64,000 bases of DNA, from positions 22,390,001-22,454,000 of the forward strand of contig CM069607.1 in the NCBI GenBank assembly GCA_035771175.1. Reading direction: 5' to 3'. Below the pieces are notes generated by a model, which was given only the letters and a program-made list of their open reading frames with translations, was not told where the DNA came from and made no database searches. A program made the translations under genes and the position numbers. Source of the stretch: Paratinospora sagittata. Lineage: Eukaryota > Streptophyta > Magnoliopsida > Ranunculales > Menispermaceae. Shown here piece by piece: positions 33,582 through 43,940 of this stretch (within the stretch, counting starts at the first letter, position 1; every line of letters begins with the position of its first letter).

Positions 33582-35635
33582 TGTTGAACCAATTATCTTC
33601 ACGTCCCTCACAAGAATATGTCCCTAATATGAAAGATATTTTGATGACTACAAACCATATTCATTTTATGATATTACTGCACATATGACACATCTAATCT
33701 TACTTGAAGGTTTCAAAGAATCAATGATGCATGGAAAATGTATTAAAGATATTCTTGAAGACCATGATCATTTGAAGATGATCGATTGTATGATTACATT
33801 ATGATTGGTTATAAGACCTTCTATGTCATATGATTCAGTGATATGTATGCCTGCATGTTTTAATCGATCGTTTGCATATTCGACTTAATCTGGTTACATT
33901 ATGTTTTATCAAGCTTTAATCGAGAAATTAAAAATCGCTTTTATAAAGTCTTCCAAGACACTAATGTGTTAGCAGCGCCCTCCTGGACTTGATGAGTCAG
34001 GACGTTGATAAAATATTAAGATGCTCAAGGTTGAATTGAACTGACTAATAAGGACGCTTACTTGTAAGTGGAGACCTTTCTTTTATCAACCTTTGAGAAT
34101 GTCAGGACGTTGACTTAGTCTCGGCTTGCTGGATGTTCTTTCTGTTTTCAAGTGATTTCTATCTTCAAGGACGTTGATAGTTATAAGTTGAATAAATTAT
34201 CATGACGCTACTTGTGTAGGAGCGCCCTCATCTTTAGAATCAACTTAATAACCCTCAGGACACTTACCTGTCCTTCAGCGTACTCAACATTGTTTTAAAA
34301 CTAATTTTAAATTTCAGGATGCTAACTTTTGAGTAGTGCCCTCATGTATTCACTGTTTTTTAAAACAAAGCAGGACGCTAACTGCGAAGTAGCAACCTCA
34401 TGTTTTGAGTCCTTTAAATCGTCAAAGTAAGTTAGGACGCTTACAACTTAGTAGCGCCCTCACTTCAATTTTCAGCAGGACGCTTATGCTTCATGAACAG
34501 CCCTCAAGGAGCAAACCAACAAAAGTTGACATTATGCGCAAGGACGTTTATTCAACAAATGTTACTATTTTGACAAAAACACCATTTCTGTTACTTTCTT
34601 TAGAACCGTACAAATATTTTTCAGAACTTTTCAGAATCGTACAACTTTTTCAGAACTTTTTGAATGTTCTAAAAGCATGTCAGAACATTCTCTTTTCATG
34701 AAGGGATCAGACGATTCAGGAGCTATCGCCGTAATGTGTATTGAGCTGAATCGATCCATTTCTGGAAAGTAAGTATATGTTGTATTTGAAATAACCTAGA
34801 GTGCCAAAATTATCAAGTCCATTGCGCTTATGTTATTCCTACATATACGTACTGCCTTAAAGCAGAAAACAACTAATGATGTACAAAAACTAATATTCAT
34901 TCAAAATGTATTAACAATTTTCACTTGCGCTAAAACACTTTTCAAAAGTTAGTCGTCTTTCACTTGTGCTTGATCTTATGATCTTTTGAAAGAAAGACTT
35001 CAAGCCTTCTGGATTGATTGAACTTCATCTTCATTATTTTGACAATCCATTGAAGAAGACAAAAACTCTTTAAACTTGTTTTCAACACAAACTTCATCAT
35101 ACATATTTTGCTGAATTTGTTATTACAGAAGGTTCAATCCAAAGCTTTGTAAGTATCACTTTGATTCTAAGTAAAGGGAATCATATCTCGTCTTGTATTA
35201 AATTTGTAGTGACTGATTAGTCACTAGTCAAGAGCAAGTGTTGCTCGAAGTTGTAATGGTCATTTCACACCCAAAAGTTGAGAAACGGTCCTCTCACACC
35301 CGGAAGCTGAGAAATGATCTTCTCACACCTGTAAGTTGAGAAACAATCTTCTCACACTCGTAAGTTGAGAAAGTGTACTAATATTTACCCATAAGAAGAT
35401 CTATAGTGGAGTTTGAACAAATCCTAACTGAGGAGGTTAGGTAGTGGATGTAGGCGCGACTGAACCATTAAAAATCTTGGTTGCATTGTCTCATTTACAT
35501 TTGTTGTATTTGATTGCTATACTTTGTTTAATCTGCTTTTATTATTTTGCACAATTTTGAGAAAAGGTTAAAATCTGCTAAGTGTCCAATTCACCCCCCC
35601 CCTCTTGGACATATCTGGGCCAACAATTGGTATCA
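33582..35635 (+). repeat. COP 5' LTR (2054 bp), inverted part
   Basis: Starts TGTTGAACCAATTATC, ends CTGGGCCAACA, close match to 20637-22713. U3 array about 33955-34500; tandem TTCTCA...TGAGAA units at 35261-35372 with ~30-bp period. Left flank CAAAT (ATTTG on minus) corresponds to GTTTG at 20632. Confidence 0.9.
33955..34505 (+). repeat. U3 inverted half-site array of COP 5' LTR
   Basis: Same units as in element A, e.g. AGGACGCT ... AGCGCCCT near 34434-34460 and AGGACGCT near 34374. Half-sites are partly mutated (AGGACGTT, AGGATGCT), spacing kept at 11 bp in the readable units. Confidence 0.8.
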
Positions 35636-35637
35636 GA

Positions 35638-35649
35638 GCAGGTTAACCT
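35638..35649 (+). other. Primer binding site of COP
   Basis: TGGTATCAGAGC two bases after the LTR end; perfect complement to the 3' end of initiator Met tRNA. Confidence 0.92.
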
Positions 35650-35683
35650 TCAAAGTATCTAACCATCTTTGATTGAGTATGGC

Positions 35684-36557
35684 ATGACAAAATGAAAGAA
35701 GCACTTATCTCTCAGGTGAAGGAAACTTCACTAACCGACCACCACTGTTCAAGGGAGAAAACTATTCACACTGAAAAACTAAGATTAGGTACTACCTAAA
35801 AGCCCAAGATCTAGAGATGTTTGTGACAAACGGCTGTCCAACACCTACTACAATAGCTGACGATGCTACTGTCATGAAAGAAATAGACGAATGAAGTACC
35901 AAGGAAAAGAAAAGAGAACTATTGAATAACCAAGTAGTAAACATTTTGTTTTGCAGTTTATCAGCTGAAGAGTTCAATAGAGTTAGTACGTGTGAAACCG
36001 CTAAGGAAATCTGGAACAAGTTAGAGGTCACCCACGAAAGAACTTTGCAAGTCCAAAAGGCAAAGCTCCAACTGTTAGTTGAAAAATATGAGACCTATAG
36101 GATGAAGGAAATTAACTCGATAGCTGAGGCTATTGCTCGATTTACAACAAACATCAATGAGATGAATAACCTAGGAAAAATCGATGACCAAGAAGAAACT
36201 GTTAGAAAGTTTCTGAGAGGCCTACCCAGAGCATGGGAACCCAAGGCCATGGTCATTGAAGAAGCCAAGAATCTGGTTGAATACACTTTTGATGAACTAT
36301 GCGGTTCATTAATGGTTCATGAAATGAAGTTAAAAGATAACATGAACCCGGTCAAGGTTGAGGAAAAAGAAAAGAAATCAATTGCCCTCAATGCTGAAAC
36401 TGATTCTGAAAATGATTCAGACTCAGAAGATGACATGGCTATGTTGTCTAGAAAGTTATACAAGTTGCTTAGGAGAAAGAGTAAGAATAGCTTTTACTCA
36501 AGGTTTCACAAAGGAAAGAAACCCGAGTTTAAACCTGTAGAGTTAATATGTTACCGT
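35684..36557 (+). pseudogene. COP gag, N-terminal part
   Basis: Copia Gag (UBN2-type). The early part (NFTNRPPLFKGENYS; IRYYLKAQDLEMFVTNGC) has stops; 35922-36599 is open. Motifs: VNILFCSLSAEEFNRV, CETAKEIWNKLEVTHE, INEMNNLGKIDDQEETVRKF, LRGLPRAWEPKAMVIEEAKN, then acidic linker and HKGKKPEFKPVELICYRC, the first zinc-knuckle Cys pair. It is cut after ACCGT by the SINE-like copy. The rest of the knuckle (CNKPGHVKRKC) is at 26767 on the minus strand. One UBN2 module only, unlike element A. Confidence 0.87.
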
Positions 36558-36841
36558 TGTCACGCCTGGGTTACACATAGTGTCCCCTACCCAGGGTGAT
36601 GGGTACCCCAATCTCCAGGGCGTACTCCAGCCATTGTGGACCCATAATATTGTCCCATCTGGGTTGCACACAGTGCCCCATACCCAGATCATTTGTCCGA
36701 CACTGTTCATCATGAACAGTACAGGGCCTCCCCTAGGCTCGAACTCGCAACCTCCCTTAAGGAGTTAGAATTCGCAACCTGAGTAGCCACTGAACCATTG
36801 GCTCAATGGTTACTCAGGTTGCGAATTCTAACTCCTTATAC
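36558..36841. mobile_element. SINE-like copy with inverted head (foldback)
   Basis: A minus-strand copy of the 824-2199 family (3' end TGTCACGCCTGGG at 36558, box B region GGCTCGAACTCGC near 36735, box A region near 36795), more diverged and lacking part of the middle. Its head is followed by an inverted head fragment to 36841. Arms 36759-36799 and 36805-36838 can pair over ~35-40 bp. ACCGT to its left is also found (as ACGGT) left of GYP1 at 26763-26767. Confidence 0.75.
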
Positions 36842-37475
36842 CCAGGAGGCGGGCACTAGTGGGGCTGAAGCTAGTGGAGCTGCAGCTGTAGCAGGACCTA
36901 CTGTGGCGACCCCGCACCCAGGACCACCAACCCCGCAAGGAATGGTGTGCGGAATGCCGGGGGGGACGCCCGGCGTAGGCATCTCCAACGACTTCTCAAC
37001 CTCCGTGAGGTGGTTGAGACCCTACGAGCCTTATCCCAAACAACGACATAATATAAAAAGGTACTAAACAAAACTACCAACTGTATTAATCATCCAAGAC
37101 AAGAGATACTCCATAAAAATGAACCATAATTAAAACCGTCATAATCCCTACAGTCCATCAAGATTGACATACACATAAAGTCCAAAACTATGGGTACAAA
37201 AAAAACCCTCATATGCCCACATGGTCTATCTAACAAGTCTCAACTCACCCATACTACAATGTGGTAAGTGTTATAATTACATAGTCCAAAATATAATACA
37301 TCATAATTTCAAACACAATTCAATCAAAATGCCTCTCAACTCACATCGAGGCCTTGGATTCTCTCACCGGCAAGGCCCTCAAGATATAACTACTCCTTTG
37401 CCCTTATTCAGGACAGAAGGACCTGAAAGAGGAAAATGAGGGTGAGCCAACGATGCCCAGTGAATAGAATTCAAT
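36842..37475 (-). mobile_element. GYP1: gypsy LTR, right part, inverted
   Basis: On the minus strand, from 37475: ATTGAATTCTATTCACTGGGC, then GGCTCACCC, to GGGGTCGCCACA at 36902, a normal gypsy LTR 3' end. It continues the LTR that stops at 29002. The last ~60 bp (36842-36901) are an Ala/Gly-type G/C-rich stretch I cannot assign, possibly interior. Confidence 0.72.
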
Positions 37476-37484
37476 TGCTATCCA
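37476..37484 (-). other. Right inversion junction (TGCTATCCA)
   Basis: GYP1 LTR lies to the left and H ORF2 (minus) to the right. Reverse complement of the word at 29003-29011. Confidence 0.85.
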
Positions 37485-38122
37485 CATGTGTGTGATCCTT
37501 TTTCCTAAACAAAAAGTTTAAAGCTGCAACACTATTGTAACCTGGGAATAGGATTCCTTGCTATGAAAAGGTGGGAATTTGATTAACATCATTCATAGAA
37601 AATGTACTGATGAAGTACCGGGGAGAGATTTCTAGGAACTTTCCCTTGATATTGGTTTTCCTAACTACTCCATATCTCGATTTCTTTTGGAGATGCACGT
37701 AGAGTTCTCTAATAAGATTAGGAAACCACTTGTTCTTATATGAACAAAATTTTTCCTAGCCCTAGAGTTCAAAAAGTGGTTGCACATTCAAATGTGCCTT
37801 GGAAAAGAAATGAAAATCTATGAAACATCCATCTAGGATAGATCTAGTAGCTAATTTCTCAAATTTTTCTTTCCTTTTGAATTGATGTAAATGACTCAGT
37901 TTGGGGATTTTCAATTTGAACTGCTGACTCCACTGGAGGTGTTTCAGTGGCAGTGGTTATGCGACCATCATGGGCTAGAATTTCTAATTCATGTGGGTTT
38001 TCAGACAATCTTGCTTGAACTCGTTTGGATGGAGATGAAGAAGGAAATGAAGCTATCTTTCCGGGCAAAGTGAATGACTTCTTGGTTTTGGGTGCCATTA
38101 CTCTAGACTCAATTTCTAACAA
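37485..38122 (-). pseudogene. Element H ORF2, N-terminal part
   Basis: Minus strand from 38122 or the inner Met at 38098 (MAPKTKKSFTLPGKIASF, the likely true start as it aligns with VPKPKKLRPF of element A). Basic, Ser-rich N-terminus, stop at 37859, then the same frame continues: EKLATRSILDGCFIDFHFFS, HLNVQPLFEL, YKNKWFPNLIRELYVHLQKK, VVRKTNIKGKFLEISP, GILFPGYNSVAALNFLFRK, KDHTHVDS. Here it is cut by the inversion; its continuation NQSFEL is at 29018. The order matches the putative plant transposon protein domain of element A. Confidence 0.85.
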
Positions 38123-39210
38123 ATTTCCTAGAGTTTTTTAGCTCGAGATTTGATGGAAAAGTGAAAATTTACCTTCTAATCGAAGAAAAACACTTTGGAG
38201 AAATTGATTGAGGACAGGAATTGCTAAGCTCCAATGTTGGCTTCTCTTCTCTTTTTCTGGCAGTAGCGCCCTAGGGCAAGCTGAAATGAGGGAACAATGA
38301 AGCTTCTCCATTTTATAGAATTCTATTCTGGCTCAGATGAGCGTCGTCACACTGCAGGAGCATCATGATACTCACAAACTGAGTTTTTACTTCTACAACT
38401 CGATTAGCTGCCTTGGAAACCTATTAGCGTCCTAATTGTGATTATTGCACTAACAAAGACAGTTGCACATTAGTGTCCTCATGGATGATGAGCATCCTGA
38501 TGGCTTTAAGTGAACCTTTTGTTGATTGCTTTATGAACGTCGTAAAACTTCTCCAGCATCCTTTTTTGTACTGAACACTAAACTCTAGCAACCATTTCCT
38601 AGTTTTCTTATTTTGATTTCATTTAGACATTTTTGAATCGATAATCATTAACAATGATTTCATTCTTAGAAATAGATCATCACAAAGTCAGAATTTGCAC
38701 AAATCATTATGGCATTCCTTATCAACTATGCATTCGAGTATTTCAATATTTCAAAATCAATTTGATAAAGAACTGACACATTGATCAATTTCAATGATTA
38801 GTGAAAGATATGATATTACAAGTAGCCATGGCAGTAATCTATAATGAGTAAAGTGAAATATACCTTAGGATTCATGGTATTGTAAACAAGAGCTCGTTCA
38901 TCTTAGGATTCATGGTACTGTAACAGTTGAAAATTCTTCTCATTTTGATTCTCCACGTTTTTCTTCTTGTTTGTGTTTCAATAGGAGCTCGTTCATTTTC
39001 AATTGGAATTAATGTTCTGACTGCACTTGAAGATGTTGAAGATTCTTCTCTATTGTACAGATTTATTGGCTCATCCTCGTTGCCAAGCTCACTTGCATTT
39101 CCACTTTGGTAGATTTGTTAATTCATCTTCTCTCTTAAATGATGTTTCTAATCCACTCAACATATAATTTATTTCTCTCAAACTAACTTCGAATGGATTT
39201 GAATATTCTT
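38123..39210 (-). other. H spacer between gag and ORF2 with inverted half-site units
   Basis: No supported ORF. 38265-38560 holds four or five 27-bp inverted half-site units like those of the LTR U3, e.g. AGCGTCGT-N11-AGCATCAT (38340-38366) and AGTGTCCT-N11-AGCATCCT (38471-38497). The remaining part is A/T-rich and I see nothing else in it. Confidence 0.65.
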
Positions 39211-39836
39211 CTAAGAACTGTATTTTGTATTTCCATTTTTTGGAAAGCTATCGATAAAATATTTTACTAAAATAGAATGAGAGATAGTTTTTCCAAAACA
39301 TTCAAGTTCTTTCAAAATTCTCAGAAATCTTTCCATAGCTATATTGATAGACTCTCTATTTAGAAACTTGAAGTGAGTGAGTGCCTCTTCTAATGCTTTA
39401 ATTCGACTTCTAGTCTCATCTCTTCTTTCTATGGACTTTAACAAATCACAAAATTCTTTTAACGACACTTCAAATGGATTTAAGTTTTCTGCCACAATAG
39501 CTAATTTATCATTCCATGATCTTGGAAGTTCATCACTGAAACAAACTATGGTTATGCCTTTAGGTATATCCTGCCCCAAATGTTTCATTTCATCAAGTAT
39601 GGACCGATACCTATCTGAGGTTGTATCTAGGGACTCTTCTTCAAGGATTTCAAAGTCATCAAATAACTTTTCAAGTTCCTTGAGTTTCTTATTTAAGTTT
39701 CCAATCTTTTCCCCATAGATCTCTTTAAGAGTTTCCCAAATTTCCTTAGTTGTTTCAAGATGACTTGTTGGCCTAAGTGGTTTTTCACTTAGAACTCTCC
39801 TAAGTGTTTTAATGCTAACAAACAATATAACCATGG
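39211..39836 (-). pseudogene. Element H gag (double UBN2-like), truncated by K
   Basis: Open frame on the minus strand, 207 codons. Module 1: TSHLETTKEIWETLKEIYGE, FEILEEESLDTTSDRY, SDELPRSWNDKLAIVAENLN. Module 2: ALTHFKFLNRESINIAMERF, ILKELECFGKTISHSILVKY, DSFPKN. Very similar to element A gag (6200-6719). The N-terminus is missing: K is inserted at 39837 after CATGG (39832-39836). The Met at 39834 is internal to the family protein. Confidence 0.82.
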
Positions 39837-40945
39837 TGTTAATGGTTAAATTGAGTGTATTTCAGCACCAAAGATCAAGTTTAAGGCCAATGCAATACTC
39901 AAACAAATGACCACTTAGTGAAAGGCAAAACCAAAGTTCAGGATCAAGGATGGTCAAGCTGAAGTTAAGAGAATTCATTTGGTGTGAGGAAGTCAAGGCA
40001 AGATGGCAAGTCAACAAAAGACAAGTTGAAGTTAACAGAGAACAAACGAAAGGAAACTGGAGATCAAAACAAATGGACTGTAATAATGTTTCACTATGTA
40101 GTTGCTTTAGATTCTCTTAGGTTGTAGGTTTCTTCCTTGTTTGATCAGCCACTTGTTTTATCGTATTTTACCGAACCGATTCCATATTTATATCATGATA
40201 TATCTTAAAGGTTTTTAAGCTTTTGATTCAACTCAATGGTTTGATCGTGTTTCAAATGCTTTTCATTGTTTTATGGATCATGGAACTTAAACATGCTCAA
40301 GAATAGTATTCTTGATATGTATATTTTTCCCAAGAACCCGTGGAATGCATTCCTCCCATGTAGAACGCACTCCAATAGCCAAAACATATCTATTTTGCCT
40401 CAGACCAGCTGGAACACACTCCAAGAAGAAGAAATGCATTTAAGGCAATAGGCAAAATCGATATGTGTTCTCGGGTCTTGTGGAATGCGTTTCAACATAG
40501 TGAAACATGTTCTAGCAGGCAAGAGCAAGAAGCACATGTTTTGGTCTCGGGTCTTGTGGAATGCATTCCAGTATCCTACGACGAGTTCCAATAGGTTTGA
40601 CAGAAACCTGTGTTTTTCTTCTCGGGTCAAGTGGAACACACACCAGCACTGGAATGCACTCCACTAGGAAAATTCCATATTTGCACATTTTCGAGTTTTA
40701 AACTTGAGCATTCATTGTGGGTCGTTGATTTACTTTAATACATGATTAATCTTTTAATCTTACCTATGCATGATGGGATTAAGGTTTTAGAACATGGTTT
40801 TCTATTTAAACAATCATTAAACCCTGTTTTGAAGAATAACAACTTTTATTATCATCATTCTCCAAACAAAGTTATCGCAATTGTGTAAGAAAAGATTAGT
40901 CGCCATGTTTCAGAGAATCTGTGCATGTCATTGATCTTCTACTGA
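39837..40945 (+). mobile_element. K: LTR (plus), first part
   Basis: Starts TGTTAATGGTTAAATTGAG inside H gag. Contains the 20-bp-phased palindrome array (40341-40663). It is split by gypsy element E at ACTGA (40941-40945) and continues at 52399. Its end shares the CACACCCGTGAAGTGAATC type U5 of this copia-like group. The right boundary of K is not seen. Confidence 0.65.
40341..40663 (+). repeat. Paired 14-bp palindromes, consensus TGGAAYGCRTTCCA (K U3)
   Basis: Five pairs of words: 40341/40361, 40410/40430, 40481/40501, 40557/40577, 40632/40650. In four of five the starts are exactly 20 bp apart (last 18). Pairs recur every ~70-76 bp. The best word is TGGAATGCATTCCA at 40557-40570. Confidence 0.88.
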
Positions 40946-43413
40946 TGTCACAACCCACGACCAGTGACGTCTTGATCGGCACGGAACCCTCAAGTATATC
41001 CTCCCTCGATTCACCAGGCATCCCGTCAGCCTCATATAAACAACCTAATAAACACAAATCTCATATCTAGCATCCATCTAAACATGAAGATAGACATAAT
41101 CAAATCATCAAGATAATTACATCTCCCAAAAATGACCAAAAATAAAAGTCCATAATGTTCAAGTATACAAAATCATACCTAACCATGATACAACCATCTA
41201 TGTGTTAAGTATATACAACAGGTGTTATTAAGTACATAAACACCAAAATACATAAATGTACTAATATACCTGCATTACAAAAATACGGGAAGCGCTCCGC
41301 AGCTAAGCCTTCCCATTCCCCTTCCTATCAGAACCTGAAATGATAATAATGAGAAGTGAGCTACAACAAGCTCAGTGAATATTTTCTACAAGTGGCAATA
41401 TACATGCATTTTGATAAAACATGGCAAGATCATCAAAGCAATTTAAATAACATGGTGATAAACAAGATTACTTATGTGTCGAATATAACTCATCATGTCA
41501 TTACCCAAGACAATGCATATCATTTTTTCCAAACATGTCATATGAAATCCTAGACACCTCCTGAGTAAGGGCGATCAAAGACCTGGGTTCGCGACACTCA
41601 GCGCTCGGTCCGACCTAACATACTCGTATTCTACTAGGATTCCTAGGGTTGTGTAGCTAATAGGATCAACCCACCAAGACAAGTACCATATCTAGGCGAT
41701 CCTATCTACACAAGCCATAAAACCCTCTGCAAGGTCCGCAACTAGGGATCACCTCTAGCAACATGAGATTTCCCAAAGAAAATCCCTACTAGCAGATACA
41801 CCTATTGCTAACCCAACTAGACTTGTGCTCAAATTTATTTCATGAATCATTAAAACATGCATAACACATATATATCGATTCAAAATATTTTATATAATAC
41901 AATGTCACATATAGAAACCAAATGCAAGGAAACACTCACAGTTGATTGGCTAGACTAGCCAATCCCAAGCCAACCAATTTAGCACTAGAGTGCCACCAAA
42001 TACACTCCTATGCACCTCAACCTTCACTTGGCTTAATTGGAGACAGTTGGATCAATCACAAACGCTGCGCACAACATGGTTCATTTATCATCAAAATCAT
42101 TCCAATTACATGTCAAATAACCATGATTAAGCCCCAATTCACTAGCCAACATTAGACTCTAACATGCTTCACTAATGAGCCAACCATTATAGGTCATTCA
42201 AGCCATAATACATCTAACTAGATCTTAAACAACCCAAAGAATCCATAAGGTTGATTCCATAATCCAACCTTCATTAATACCATGCATTCCATCACAAATC
42301 TGGTTAATAAACCACTCGTATGCCAATTCAAGTCAATTGGCATCATCTAGGCCAAAAGCCCCAATTTTGGGCAAAGTCCCAAAATCATGGCCTTAGCCAA
42401 TTTACACTACACATAAGGGTTCCAACATGCATGACCACCAAATTAGGCCATCATTCACCTAGAATGATCCATTTATTCATCATAGTTGATGTACACATCA
42501 AATGAAAAACCCTAAGTCCACATTCTAGTTCTAGGTCAATTACAAACAACCCTAACAATTTCTTGCTGAAAATTGGAGTTTTCACCATTAATGGGTTCCC
42601 AACAACCTCTAGTCTCACATATCTAACGTGCAAGACCTAACTCATACTTGTGTTTGCCCACCACCCCCTCAAATCCCTGATTCAAGTGTGGAAAAAACTC
42701 CTTGGATGTAGATTTAGGTCAAGGAAAGCCATTTTTACCATTACAAGTTCAAATGAGCACATGGAAACAAACCCTTTGTCTGGAACTCTACCAAACCGTG
42801 TGGCTCATGCCATTTCCTAGGTCAAAATGAAGCTCATTACCATGATTCAAGAATAATTTGTGAAAGAAGAGCGTAAATCACACTTACCTTGGAAGAGTTT
42901 GAGCAAAAATTACCTAGAAACTTCAAGTTTCTCTCCTTTTCCCTTTCTCCTAGTCTTTCCCCCTCTCTCAAGTGCTCAAAGTGTGAAATGAGAGACTAAT
43001 GAGGGTATACATGGCTTAATACACGAGTAGGGCCCACCAAAAAGGTCAAAATTTGCATTTTAGCCAGGTGGAACGCGTTCCAAGGCCATGAAATGCTTTT
43101 CACAAAATTTGTTTTACCTAGAAGCCTTTCGGCCAGTGTAAAATGCGTTCCAGTACTACTGAAACGTGTTTCAGTTTTCCAATTTTTCTTATTTTTCATC
43201 TTTTCGCTACATGGTCAATACACATCGAAATTTCGCGTATAATAAGTCCATTTCTATGTAAAAATACGTTTCGGACTCATTTTTACTATCCTTCTGCCCA
43301 TTTGGGCACAACACATGGACTTACAAAATTGAAACACGTACAAATACACACATATATGCGTATCTGGGTACTCTACGATCAAGATGACATCATTCTAAGA
43401 TACGAGTGTTACA
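40946..43413 (-). repeat. E 3' LTR (2468 bp)
   Basis: On the minus strand it starts TGTAACACTCGTATC at 43413 and ends GGTCGTGGGTTGTGACA at 40946, preceded by the tract CAGTTGGGGAGAAT. It contains the block TCACTGAGCTTGTTGTAGCTC common in this lineage and the palindrome pairs at 43069-43173. Confidence 0.9.
43069..43173. repeat. Paired 14-bp palindromes in E 3' LTR U3
   Basis: TGGAACGCGTTCCA (43069-43082, perfect palindrome), 6 bp, TGAAATGCTTTTCA (43089-43102). Then TAAAATGCGTTCCA (43139-43152), 7 bp, TGAAACGTGTTTCA (43160-43173). The other LTR has the equivalent pair at 52055-52088. Confidence 0.88.
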
Positions 43414-43940
43414 ATTCTCCCCAACTGAAGAGATTTTGTCCTCAAAATGAAATCAAGAGAACTAACCTCAGACAGCAAAAGGGTTGGGGAGTTGCTCCCT
43501 CATCTGGTCCTCTCGCTCCCAGGTTTACTTTTCGTTGTTGTGGAATTGCCCTTTGACTCGCACAAGCGGGATCTCTTTATTCCTCAGTTTCTAAACCCGA
43601 CAATCCACAATCTGAATCGGTAACTCCCCATAAGTCGTATCCTCCCCAACTTGCAGTTGGATCAAGATAGGACTTCTTTAACAGATCATGATTGTACTTT
43701 CTCACCATCGATACATGGAATACATCATGAGAAGGTAGAGCCAACCGGTAAGCTAGTGGTCCAATCCTCTCAACAATTCAAAATTTTCCAATAAATCTAG
43801 GGGCAAGTTTCCCTCTAATGCCGAACCTCGACTGACCTTTTTGTGAAGAGACCTTAAGCAAAACTAGGTATTCCTTGGCAAAATCTAACGACCTATGCCG
43901 ATTATCATAACAACTTTTTTGCCTGTCCTGAGCCGACTTC
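43414..43940 (-). pseudogene. E pol: C-terminal chromodomain-like end
   Basis: Minus strand, frameshifted. Pieces such as ELPIQIVDCRV, LRNKEIPLVRVKGQFHNN and TWEREDQMREQLP match the C-terminus of E3 (62246-62622), where the sequence is better kept. This tail follows integrase in Tekay/Del elements and is thought to steer insertion to chromatin. Confidence 0.8.

Noticed and set aside
20637..35635. Two independent COP insertions at the same codon of two Athila elements
   Set aside because: It would need identical target choice twice, and would not explain the split COP gag, H ORF2 and GYP1 LTR. One inversion explains all.
36798..37067. Gly/Ala/Pro-rich plus-strand ORF of 89 codons
   Set aside because: Spans SINE head, unassigned G/C-rich bases and an antisense gypsy LTR end; no family support.
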